Assembly: GCF_963678635.1 (NCBI RefSeq)
Contig: NC_087062.1
Span: 14,120,670-14,184,669 of the forward strand
Direction of reading: 5' to 3'
Source: Symsagittifera roscoffensis
Taxonomy: Eukaryota > Xenacoelomorpha > Acoela > Convolutidae
DNA length: 64,000 bases
In this document: positions 12,869 through 24,400 of the stretch, piece after piece
Numbering within the stretch: the first letter of the stretch is position 1
Layout: the number at the start of each line of letters is the position of its first letter
Made by a program: the position numbers and the translations under genes
The notes under the pieces: generated by a model
Told to the model about the DNA's origin: nothing
The model's input: the letters and a program-made list of their open reading frames with translations, nothing else
The model's database searches: none

Positions 12869-13082
12869 TGATAAAATGTTTTTTGTTGTAGCTAAACCTA
12901 CTTTATACAATCAAAAGAATAAAAAGATAAAAGTGAGTTAGTCTAAAGTTGAAACATTTAAATGTGAAGAGAGCATTCTCTCCGCCGGAGAGAATGAAAC
13001 AGTGAAGGTCATATGTAAGTGACCTGTTAGAATGGTTAGGTAATCATTCGCTAATTAAGATATGAAAATTTGAATCACATCA
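12869..13082 (-). repeat. 5' LTR of the gypsy-type element
   Basis: 214-bp partner of 8585-8799. It contains the same GAGAGAATGAAACAGTGAAGGTCATAT stretch (positions about 12992-13017) and TG/CA ends, and is followed outward by the AATTA target duplication. Confidence 0.88.
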
Positions 13083-13295
13083 AATTACAAGGTACATATA
13101 CTTCACAGTTGATTTTTGTTGACATTGTGTAAAATAAAATGGAGATCTCAAATTTTGTTTAAATATATCTTTTGGCAAAAAACCACTGCGAGAAGCCTTT
13201 CATCCCAAAGCCTTGAAGTGATCCATCAGACACTAATGGTTTGTGGTAAGTCATGCAAGAGTTGCATTCTCTGACAAGACTGCTCTAAAAATAAA

Positions 13296-13826
13296 CAAGA
13301 CTGCTCGTATCAGGGCGAAGCCCTGAATGTTCCTACTGCCTATTAAGTTTATGGAGCAGTAATCACAAAAAAATTGAATGTAATAAAACAAATTAAAACG
13401 TTTTTTTCTGAAATTTGAAGTTTTTCTGAAAATCATCCCCCCACACGCCATATAAAGAATAAAAGAATAGATTTCGCTGCTAGTAACAATCAATTATGGC
13501 AAATAAGCTTATTTCAACCAATTTGGAACGATTTCTAGAACGGATTAAATCTCCGATTACGCGTTAAACGCGCAAAATATATCGCGCGTTAATTGTCCCA
13601 AATTGGCCAAAATGCCAATCTTTAAACCCCCATAACTTTGCGAAAAATGATCACAGGTGAAATATCCTTTCAAATTCAAGCTCAGGACAACAATAACTTT
13701 TTAGCGATATAAAAAAATTCCGTCAAAAATGGCTAGTTAAAAAGTCGAAATTTGTCTGAAGAAAAAGAAAAACCCACCCCGAGCACAAATATTCCGTTAA
13801 TTTCGTATCGAAAGTCGGAACAATAA
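13296..13826 (+). repeat. Dispersed ~530-bp repeat, forward copy
   Basis: Begins CAAGACTGCTCGTATCAGGGC with a short perfect hairpin (CAGGGC-GAA-GCCCTG), followed by the TTTATGGAGCAGTAA, CACACGCCATATAAAG, GACGGATTAAATC and ATCGCGCGTTAATTG landmarks, and ends CGAAAGTCGGAACAAT. It matches 63269-63795 along its whole length. No protein is encoded. Confidence 0.82.
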
Positions 13827-14256
13827 ACCATGCAATTAGAATGACATTATTTGAAATACTACAACTTAATAGTACAAACTAATGTCTCATACTGGAACGG
13901 CTTGGATGAAAAAGTTATGTCTGAAAAAATAAACTTTAATGAACAAAATTAATGTATGTACAGATTGGAATTAATTCACTCTTGTCAGATGCGCTTTTGG
14001 AGTTGGAAGCTTCGCGCGCTGTGCTCAAGTTTAAATCATTCGGTGGAGTCTTTTCAACTGAAATGCCTTGTTAGTACAAATCACAATCACCCAACGGTAC
14101 CAAGTGAACGCTGTTTTATCAGAATCAAACATCAAAATGGCAAGGAAACAGAAAAATATGGAAACAAGTTAGCTAAAATTGAAGTCATTCTAAACATTTC
14201 CTGCTTTTCGTTTCGTTTGAGTTTGCTTTTGATTGTTCAAAACTAGCGATTGTATC
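13827..14256 (-). other. 3' flank of the channel gene, possible poly(A) signal
   Basis: Downstream of the channel stop codon no further coding segment is seen. A minus-strand ATTAAA at 13935-13940 lies about 320 bp past the stop and could serve as the polyadenylation signal. No canonical AATAAA is closer. Confidence 0.25.
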
Positions 14257-15416
14257 TCAATGGTGATTGGCTGTGTTTGGACTGCTCGCTCTGATTGGCT
14301 GTTGCACGTTCACGTCGTCGCTGCTGCCGCCGTGACTTTTATTTGAAAGACTGGTGTCCAAGGCACCGTTCATTTGTTGATTTTTGGTAATTATAGGCAC
14401 CAGGTTGTGGAGTTTGATTGAGGTCATCGCAGATGATGATGCTCTCCGGATCGTCTGGCGGAACTTATGAGAGTTCCAGGCCTTTTGGATCCTCTTGGCA
14501 GCATGATCTTCCTGCTTTCGCTTGAAAGTATCCGATTTGGGCACTTGGGTTTTTAAAGTGGGGAATGCTTCCATGAATTTCTCTTCAACCTTGTCTGTTA
14601 GTTCTTTAAGCGCGTCTGCAGAATCATAAGCTTCGGATTTCAACACGTATCGAATCAGCTGCTTCAGTATATCGAGGCAATGGACGTTTTCTTCGTCGTT
14701 AATCACGAGCTTCAAGTTGACAATTTTGATCGCGTTTGGCTTTTCTATCCTGAAAGGCGGGTCGAGGTCGTCCAAGAAATCGGGCAGGGTCAAATAGTGA
14801 ATAAACTCAGTGGCCATAGGGTCATAACGTTGCCAAATTTGGTAAAACGCTTCCATATCATCCTCAGTGATCCCGATCTCTTCCTGTTGATGAGCGTTGT
14901 TGAAATTCTCCAAAATGATTGCAATGTACATGTTGATGATGATCAAGAAGTTAACCAGTAGAAAACTGACCATATATGGAATGGCTATGTACATTAACCC
15001 GCAGTCACCCCTAAGACCAGCGTTTTTCAACTTTGGGTCGCACCCTCCGTTTTCGTCAATCATCAGGGCGTCCAAGATATCGTTCCAGCCTCCGGAAGTC
15101 ATAAGTCGAAACAGGAGAATCATGGAGTTGAAAAATGTCTCGAAGTTGACTTTGTCATTTATCATTCCGTTGTGTTTTGTATAGCCGAAAAGAGACATTC
15201 CTATCAAAGCGTAAATAAACAACATCAGTCCCAGCAGACATCCAATGTTGAATAGGGCAGGAATGGAGATTAAAAAGGCGAACAGAAGCTTCCGAATGCC
15301 TTTGGCCGCTTTAATGAGTCTGAGAACCCGCCCTATTCGGAACAGTCGCACTACTCGTAGTGTTCCTGGTTTGATGTACACAGTATTCGTTTCAATCATG
15401 GCCTCCAAGATTATGT
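14257..15416 (-). CDS. Channel last exon: domain IV S4-S6 and C-terminus, filter Gly
   Basis: 1,160 bp, acceptor GCTTTAG, stop TGA at 14257-14259. It encodes S4 ([20 protein letters not shown], eight positive charges), S5, P-loop [19 protein letters not shown] (filter Gly), S6 and an EF-hand-like C-terminal region ([16 protein letters not shown]). An IQ-type calmodulin-binding helix follows ([15 protein letters not shown]), then a Ser-rich tail. The open frame extends upstream to 15492, but phase and homology (SIAG joined to DIILEAMIE) select 15416. Confidence 0.95.
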
Positions 15417-18400
15417 CTAAAGCAAAAATTGCGTTCATGTATTGACAAAAGCCACGATTCTTGTCGACTGTTTCATGACTTAAAATTTCCACACCCTATC
15501 AAAAATCAATGAAAAAACGTTACCGACAGCTTGGCCCGCAACAGACTCAAGTTTTTATCTTCATACTCAAGTTTCCGATGAATATGAAATAAAAGCTTTC
15601 GCAAACGAAACTTTTTCTGTGGAGAATTCTTTGTTTTTTTTATCGATCAGAAGTGGCATTTTTTAACCTTATTTCTTCAATTGCCAAAAACGTTTGTCTT
15701 TAAGTTAAACTAATTTTTGAAAAAGTAGAAAAAAAATTCATAGAAATTTAAAAAAGCTTTTTAGGTGAGGAAGTATCACATTATTACCAGGAAGGAGCCG
15801 TTTCTAATTTTTTTTTGCTGTTTAATTTCAGGTCAACCTAAGGCAAAAATTTTTACTTAATTATGGGCTTTTTGTTTACCTAATTATTTTATTTATTTAA
15901 TTATGAGCTGAAAAAAAACGTAGAACAATTTTTCCCACTTCCTGGTCATTTCAAACTGATTGGTTTACTATCCACATTTGACTGAGACTTAAGTTAATCC
16001 AAGCGAAACGGAGAGATAAATACGAACCTGCAATCGACACAATGACAATGAAGAAATCGAACAGGTTCCAGCCATACATGAAGTACTGTTGTCTCAGTCC
16101 CACTATCTTCACAGCCGCTTCCAGAGTGTAGATGGTGGTGAACATGATATTGAGGCAGAACAGAGTGTACACCCAGGAGTCCTGCATCTCGTAGTGGTCG
16201 AAGGCCATAGTGCACATGTTGCACAGGATCACAACTGCGATTGAGATCTCAAACTTGGTCGACGTCGAGATGTCGAAGAAGAAGGCCATCACTTTGTTCT
16301 AGAACATTCCCATCCGAAATTACCACGTCACTTTACAAAATTATAAGCTTTAGATGATCTGGAGAGTGTGTTTCTGGGGTTGTGACGGGTTCTGTCTTGT
16401 GTGTACTGCATAAGAAGGAACCTTTGATTGATTTATATATCAAACTGCAACATTACTGGATGGAGAAATGAATATACGTTTGCTATATTTTTGAGCGTAA
16501 GAATTGAATTGTATATATTGCATTCAGGGGGTGAATCTAAGGTTTTTTCTAGGGGAGAGGCAGAATTTAAAAAATCATTCGAAGATTTTGTCGACTATTT
16601 TATAGGCGAACCAAATTGATTCTCCAAAATTTTTTCGAAAACATATATAAAACTTGCCAAAATTATTTTGGGTCACGACAGCTTGTCTGAACGATTTTTT
16701 CTCCAAGTTTTATCATTTTCTTTGCAACTATTTAGGATAATGTGTTAAAATTTTAACGTCTGCTAGGTGAATTCATTCAAAAGGAACTAGCCGGATCCAA
16801 TTTTGAGAAGTCTTCTTTTGAAGGCATAAAATAGCCAGTATATCATAACAAGTTACAGATGTGTTCATGCTGAGGAAAGACCCTCGCAACCCAAGTAACT
16901 GTAACTTTTTCAAACTGTTTGTATGTCGTATTTTTTGCGCAGCATAAGGAGTAAGTTAAGCTCAGCATCAATTTTCCAAAAAAAATTGATATGAGCCCAT
17001 AAATTCAAATTTTTTGTAATATTTGCGAGGATTTTTCCACGGCAACAATAACTCTGAAATCAGTTTCAATATATTGACTATGTTACGCCTTCAAAATAAA
17101 ACTTTTTAAAAAATTTTGAAATGGCAATCCTTCCAAACGAATGATTTCATCCAGCAGGTGTAAAAATTTCAACCTTATATTTTAAATAGCTGCAAAAAAA
17201 ATGACAAAAAGGTGAAGTAAATCAAAAAATTGCATTTTCTGTCCTATGATCAATCATTATGCAAGCGCAGTGCATGATGCATTGGTACGCAAACTTTGTG
17301 TTTCTGGAACCAAACTTTGAATTACAGGTCGTGAATTGAAATCGTTTTAAATACAAATCCTTCGTACCGAGCTCTAAACAATTGAAAAAAAAACATCAAT
17401 GAAAACAAAAATAAAACTGAAGGTGACTTTTTAAACAAAAGATCAAAATAAAAAGCAAAATAAAATAATCAAGATGAAACTACTTTTTGTTAGGCATTGC
17501 TTTCACAAATTTAGAGAGCTAGTCTGATAGAAAATGAAAAAAAAAACAGTTGACAGAGAATATATATTATCGAAAATGACCTCTTCGTCTCACTCACCTT
17601 TGGCCTTTTGACAGTCTTCTGTGGTTTGCGGGCAGCGAGTCTCTTCAGAGTCTGGTAGTAGTTCTTCTGAGAAGGAGTCAACATTACATCCACCGCACCC
17701 TCTCCATCGTACTGGAAGAAGAAAAGAGAAAACATTAAAATCAAAGGTCAAGCAAGGTCACCATCTAGCAGAAATGAACAACTTTTTAAATATTCAATCA
17801 AGCAGGATTAAAAACATACGAAGCCTGAAAACAATAAATGTCGAGTATGATCAGGCAGGATTAAAAAGTGTGTTAATAACACCATAACCCGCTACTTTGA
17901 AAAAGCGGAAAGAAGTTAATGCGTATATGCAGAGAGGTAGAGATTTAGTTAATAGAGAGTAAGTTAATAGGGGGGTTAGTACTCGTTTTTTGAGGGTGTT
18001 GAAGTTGTCGATGATGACTCCGATGAATAGGTTGAGAGTGAAGAATGAGCCACAGATGATGAAGAAGACGAAGTAGATGGAGGAAATGAGGAGGTTGCTC
18101 TCATAGCAAGGCTGTTTGTCCATGTCTGTGGCGTCTGCAGCCGCCGCCATCACCTCCATCCAACCCTCAAACGTCGCCTACAGCCCCACCACCAAACAGT
18201 CTAGTTAGTTTTTAGCAAATAAGTTAGTAACTAAGTCAAATTAATTAAATTAGACATATAAAACAAAATAGTTAATAGTTTTACTAGTGTGATATTAATG
18301 AGTTAAAAGGCGAGTTATAGGAAACGATATCATTCAAATGAAGTAAAAAAGATCACAGAAATTGAGTTAAACGTCTGCAACTAATAATGATGTTAGTTTG

Positions 18401-21400
18401 ATACAGTTAGTTTGTTGTGAAAAATTGTTGGTGAATCGAATCGCCATCATGGATAAATCAAACAAAAAATATCACCAAACTTCTGTGACATTGTTGAAGT
18501 TCCCAATATTTCAGTTACTAATATTAATTAGTTGAAAAGTTTGTTGTAACCTTTAATTGCACAATAACAAAAATTAAACCAATTCAAAGAAACAACACAG
18601 TAAATCTGCATCAGACATTTAGGAGGCTCCTGAAACACTTAAATATGCTAAACCCCAAAAAACTTTTTAGTTAAAGATGAAATAATTTCAGGGAATCAAA
18701 AAAATAATAAACAGAAAACAAAACATCTTGATATTCTTTGCAACAGTCAGCCTGCAAACGATGTTAATGCAATTTATTTATCAAAAGCAAATACATATGT
18801 TAAATCCCAAAATCAATCGAGGCTTTTATTTGATCAACAAGGCAATTGGGGTTATTATTAGCTTCCAGTCGGCGGCCAGTATAACTTTTTTGTAGCTCAT
18901 TTTTTGTCATTTCGTTGATAACACCTTTCTGGGTTTCTTCGTGGTTAGACAGAGACCTCAACCATATGAAATTTTTTTGTAATCTGTGCAAATTTTAATT
19001 GTTTGTTTGAAAAGCCGGGTTAACTGATTGTTTGCATCAGCCGGGTCAACTGCTTCCAATCGTATGTTAGAAAGACACTCTTTTTCCATTCTTTTTTTTA
19101 ACTCTGCAGCAATTCGCTCCCTCAAATGGTAAAACTCCCAAATGGCATTTAAATTTCAAAATCTCAAAAAATACATTAACAAAATTTCAGACTACTTTTG
19201 AACCCAGCTTTATTCAATTTCTGCTGTTTTTGATATCATTCGGCTTAATTAAATTTCAAATCAAAAGCAGTCAAATGTGGAGTTTTTGATAGCGTCTGAA
19301 GTTTTGGAAGCTTTTGTATTATTTTCTTAGTTTGATTTGTGGATTTTTGGTAGCATTTATTCAAAAAACATAGTCCACCAGTTTTGTGGTGAAAACTATT
19401 TACAATCATCTGGGAATTATATCAAATGAGATGCTCTGTTGGTTCCTATGCCCAAGAGGACTACCTGTCTTCTTAGGGTCTGGAAATTATCGATGATGAC
19501 ACCGATGATCAAATTGAGAGTGAAGAATGAGCCGCAGACGATGAAGATGACAAAGTAGGGGTAGATGAAGTACATCTGGTTCTCGGCACATGGCTGCTGG
19601 TCTACTTTTGTGGCATCTACCCCCGCCTCCATTACTTCCATCCAACCCTCGAAGGTCGCCTAGTCAGTCCACCAGTATACATTAGGCATAACTTTAAAAC
19701 CATGGACGTATCCACTATCGTACCAAGTCTTTTGAAAACGCTCTTTTAGTAATGGATACTTACGTATCGCACACATTGTACGCTCAAACGAAGTTTTCTC
19801 GATCAAAACTTCACGAACAAAAAAGAGGGAAAGTGATATGCGGTCTTAGGGTTGGATAATGTATTATACTCAGCGGCGAATATTGAGACACAGGGTAAGG
19901 GGGGCATAGGAGACACCGGTAATTTCTTTTTTTTTGGTATCATTCTGCTACATCCATTTTCGAACAACTAAATTTTTTCCAATAGCGCGTAGGGAACAGA
20001 TATAAGCTAAAATTTTAAGGGCGGAGGTTTTTTTTGGCTCAATAGTCAATAAAAGGCAGAAATTTTGAGGTAGGATCGAAAGTTTTGCGTAAAATGGGAC
20101 TCTGTAGCGTTCCAGAAAATCTCACTAAATATGTCGACCAGAAAAAACTTGCACACTTCATGTTTGTTAATACGCAACTTATTGAACATCAGGTAATTTA
20201 AAAGTCCGTGGCAAAAAGATACTTTTTATTTATATTTCCTCTTAAAACAACAAAAACAAAAAAAAATACCAAATACCTGTGACAATGATGAATTTCTCAT
20301 TTTTTCACTGGGTTAGAAGTTTACTTTAGCGCTAGTTGGAAATACGCTATTGCTTGGGCAATTTTTATGAAACATTGATAAACGAGTAAATTCAAAATTT
20401 CTACTATCCTAAATGATGCAGAAAGCTAACTTCATACACGGCGTTGGCGATTAGCGACCGCTTGCTCCGTTGCGCTTGCATTCGGCACAAGTGTTATTGT
20501 CCGCGTAAATCTTTGTTTTGCCGCTAATTTAGACTTTTGTTTTTTTGAAGCTGATGGTTTTGTTGACAAACCGTGAGATAATTTTCTTAATTAGGGAAGC
20601 TTGTCCCAAGACTGAGCCTCTTTTGTAAAAAACTTGCATAATTCAGTTTATTATGTTGGTCCGCTAAAGGAGTCATTTTTCACTTGTTATGCTAAAAGAT
20701 TGGTCTGATAAACGATCGGTCTCCCACGAAAGTGAACATACTGGGACTAAAAGCATTCAACTATCAGTTAAGATTGTAACAAGGAACTTAACTTGTGAAC
20801 TATGAATAAGTATTAGTAAATTCTCATGTTTTTAGACCATTTTTGTTCAGAAACTCTTTACCGCTTCCAATGTATAGCTATAAAATAGCAATTATTAAAG
20901 AATCAATTAAACTTTGAATATCGTACTTTTTTTGCTGCTTGACGACATTTAGATGATCTATTGACAACGAACTGAAAAAAAAACTCCTAAGAAAACAAAA
21001 CATTTTCTTAAAATTTTTTTGAATTATTTTTTCTAAAACCTAGCGAATACCACAACAAATAGGTACACAGACTCAAAAAAAATTATATCATAATCATTGC
21101 AAGAAACTTGTTAATTGTTGCCCCCTATTTTGATTTTCAGACATTCAATTTTGGCTGCCACCTTTTCAAAAGTTTAAAACAACTTTCAGAAACTGTATTT
21201 TATTTTAAAAAATTTTATGTAGTTTTCAAATATATTTTGAGTAATACAAAAGCGAATGCGCGAAAATGAAAACCCAATTAATTGTTGACATTTTTGAAAT
21301 GCATGATTTATACAGAAATTGCAGTCAAAAATAATACACGCATAAAGGGGGACGTAGTTAAAAAAATCCCATTGCAATTTCAAGAAAACAATGATTAAGA

Positions 21401-24400
21401 TAACAATGAAGATATTTAAAACGAAGCGCAAAAAATACAATACATTTAATTTTCATGACAGAAAGTCCCTCGAATTAGTTTAAAAAATTTTCAATGCAAA
21501 GCTTGATGTTATAAAACAAAAAAATGCGAGCTATATTTTATGAATACAACTGTAAAAAATACTTGATGAACACAACTGAAGGGTACAACTGTTCTCAATA
21601 AGTTCCATAAATGATGGACGAAAATTGAGGGGTAACAATTTAGAGAATTCACAACGGGAGAAATCGAAACGACAAAAACAACTGAACACTTTACTTGTAA
21701 AAACAAGATTTAAATTAAAAAGTACAACGTTGAAACAAGTTTTGGTTAAAAAAATATAGGCTACTGAAGAAAAGCTATTGAACAACAAGTCATATATACC
21801 CGCACTCACTAAAAAGAGAAAATAATAGATTATAATGAATTTTTATTGTCAGTCTCCGTGAATTTCAAAAAAAAAAGAGATTGTAATCGATTAAAAATGG
21901 ATTATAATGCTACTATGCTTGGAAACAAAAATTATAATCGATTATTTTTTGAAAAAATTGTTTCTGAAATTCTATTGAATTATAATCCATTTTAATCGAT
22001 TATAATCTATTTTTATTCAGAAAGCGTCATCGCATCGCTTTATTTTGTTTTATTTTTTTTGCTTTGTGTGCTTTTCAGTTGGTTTCTTTCCTTACTGTTT
22101 ACTGTTAACTTTCTTACTGTTTACTGCAAGGACGGATTTAGGGGGGGGGGGGGGGGGGGGTGGACGCCTTTTTTCAGTTCCCCCTTTGTATTGTTTTTAG
22201 ATATCCATATTTTGTTAAAGACCCCTTGGCCTTTGGCGCCAATAAAACCTAATTTTGAGGGGGAGCGCGCACAAAAAACGCAATTTTTTGGTGAAACGTT
22301 TCCAAAAAAGGCCTAAAAAAGCCGTTTTGACCTGTTGCTTCAGAAGTTTGCCTGCGGTGCACCACACTTGGCCAACACAGGGTCTTTTAAGTGCTTTGGG
22401 AGAGCTTGGAAAACCAATTTCGTCGACTTAAAAAAAGGTCGATAAAATTTTTGAAAATCCGCCTCCACCCTTCGAGAAAATCTCATATCCGCTCCTGGTT
22501 CACTGATTTTTTAGTTCTTACTGATTTTTACTGTTTTTTTCAAGCAGAATAGCTAAATTATAATCCATCGTATTTCATTTTTCTTGTAAAGAAGATTTTG
22601 ATAGAAAAAGGGATTATAATCTATTATAATAGATTATAATAGATTATAAGAGATTATAAGAGATTTTCGGAAAAATTATAATCAATTATAATTGATTATA
22701 AATTATTAAATTTTCACCAAAATTTTATCATTATAATGGATTATAAATCGTTTAAACATCTAAAATCGGCGCTTATAATTAATTATAATTTTGCTAAAAG
22801 TACGATTAAAATTATAATATAATTGATTATTTTCTCGTTTTACTGAGTGCGGGTATGTTCATTCCAGGATTTTGTCCTTAGGTTACCACAGTTTTGTGTT
22901 CAAAGTAAAAATTGCGATTATTTCTATAAGTCTTACCTTAATAGTATTATTTGCTAAACCGTTTTTTAAAATTTTATGGTCATGTATGCTCCAAATTGGA
23001 TCAGATCTCAAGGAAAAATACTTTTTTCTGTAAATTAGCCGCTTAATGCCGCTTTTTGAAGACAAATTTTCGGTTTAAGGATGTTCAAAGAAATTATGAT
23101 TTGAGTAGATGAGTTTCATTTAGACTGGTATCAAGTTAAATCTAATTTTCTAGAACTAAAATGCCAGTTTTCAGTCAATAAAAAATTTTAGCATATTTTG
23201 TAATTAGTAAGTCGGTAAAGCAATTACATTTAAGACGGTTTGGTTTCTACATAATTTTACTGCTCGATTTATTTTTTCATAACTAACAGAGTACTATATG
23301 TCTACCGTTATTTAATTAGTTCTTATGTAAAGCAAAACTGAGTTTTTTTTCATGAAAAAAAAATTGGTTTTTCATGCAAGTTTTGTTAAAATATATATTT
23401 ATTCAAAATGTAACTTGAAGTTTTGGGGTTTTGATAAAAAAAAAAGTATAACGCGAAGAACTTGAAATCAAAATTGAACAGCAAGATCTTAACTATTATT
23501 GCTTTCTATTTTTAAACATGTTCAATTGATGATAATAAAAAAAGTCGTGACAAAATAAATATGATTTAAGCTGCAAATACTTTTGTAAATAATGAGCATT
23601 CAAAGTTGTCGCTAAAAAAGCTGTTTTGGCTCAAGGTCGAAACGAATAAAAGAGACAAAATTGAAATTATTAAAATCACTCACGACTTGGAAGAGAGCGA
23701 GGTATCCTATGGCGACGTTGTCGAAGTTGACCTTCTGGTTGATCCACTTGGCGTCTGTCTGGTTATCGCACCACTCTCTGGTAATCTTGGTTGTAGTATT
23801 CGGGATGTTACACCCCATTCTCTCCTCCACCTTTAGCATAATCAGGTATAATAATGTACTAACTTATAATAACATCAGCTGAAGAGGTAAAAGACTTTTT
23901 TATGTGCAGCACGCAATAATTGGACTCCAATCCTGAACATACGATAATGATGACATTTTTGAAGTTTTTGAACGCTGTTTGCTTTATTTTGTTTTGTAAT
24001 TGTGAAAACATTTAAGTGATTGGTTTTTTGGTGGCACTCATTAATTTGCTCGTATTAAAGCAACTTTCTTTCTTCGATAAAAGTTCAATTCAACGAAAAT
24101 TAGGGATAGGTTTTTGTTATTTTTTGAGGTTTCGCTAGGCGTGATTGTTTTTTGAGAACTTGGGAGTTGATTGTTGTACGAGAACTTGGGAATTGATTCT
24201 TCAGTTTTTGCACGTTTTTGTTCAGTTGTTTTTTTTTTGGGGGGGGGGGTTGTCCACCCGTTTTTCCAGCCAACACCACTCGAAGGAGGGGGGCTAAAGA
24301 TATTATGGGTGTTCTATACCTCCCCGGTGGGTGTGAGGGAGTAGCACGCGTAGAAGCGTCCCTTCATCAGCTGCACTCCCATGATGCTGAAGATGAGCCA

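Larger units (their letters stand above)
8585..13082 (-). mobile_element. Decayed Ty3/gypsy-type LTR retrotransposon, 4.5 kb
   Basis: A complete insertion outline is visible. Two direct repeats of 215 and 214 bp begin TG and end CA on the plus strand. They are flanked by an identical 5-bp duplication, AATTA (8580-8584 and 13083-13087). A primer-binding-site-like TGGCGCAGCC (minus strand) abuts the 5' LTR at 12859-12868. A purine stretch (GGAGGAA) abuts the 3' LTR near 8800. The interior, read on the minus strand, runs reverse transcriptase (YLDD box), RNase H, integrase zinc finger and integrase core, with several frame breaks. Gag, protease and the N-terminal part of the polymerase are missing: the polymerase homology starts within about 35 bp of the binding site. 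LTR identity is roughly 85-87% by eye, so the insertion is old or the element was copied in a defective state. Confidence 0.88.

Noticed and set aside
15417-15492. Extension of the channel's last exon upstream to 15492
   Set aside because: The frame is open, but joining it to the previous exon breaks phase, whereas the acceptor at 15416 gives the expected S3-S4 junction.
15951-16027. Longer domain IV S1-S3 exon ending at a donor near 15970
   Set aside because: It would add residues with no counterpart in sodium channels. The weak donor after 16028 gives correct phase and homology.
24258-24275. Possible duplicate of part of the domain III S3-S4 exon
   Set aside because: Only 15 bases match; such a match is expected by chance within 64 kb.
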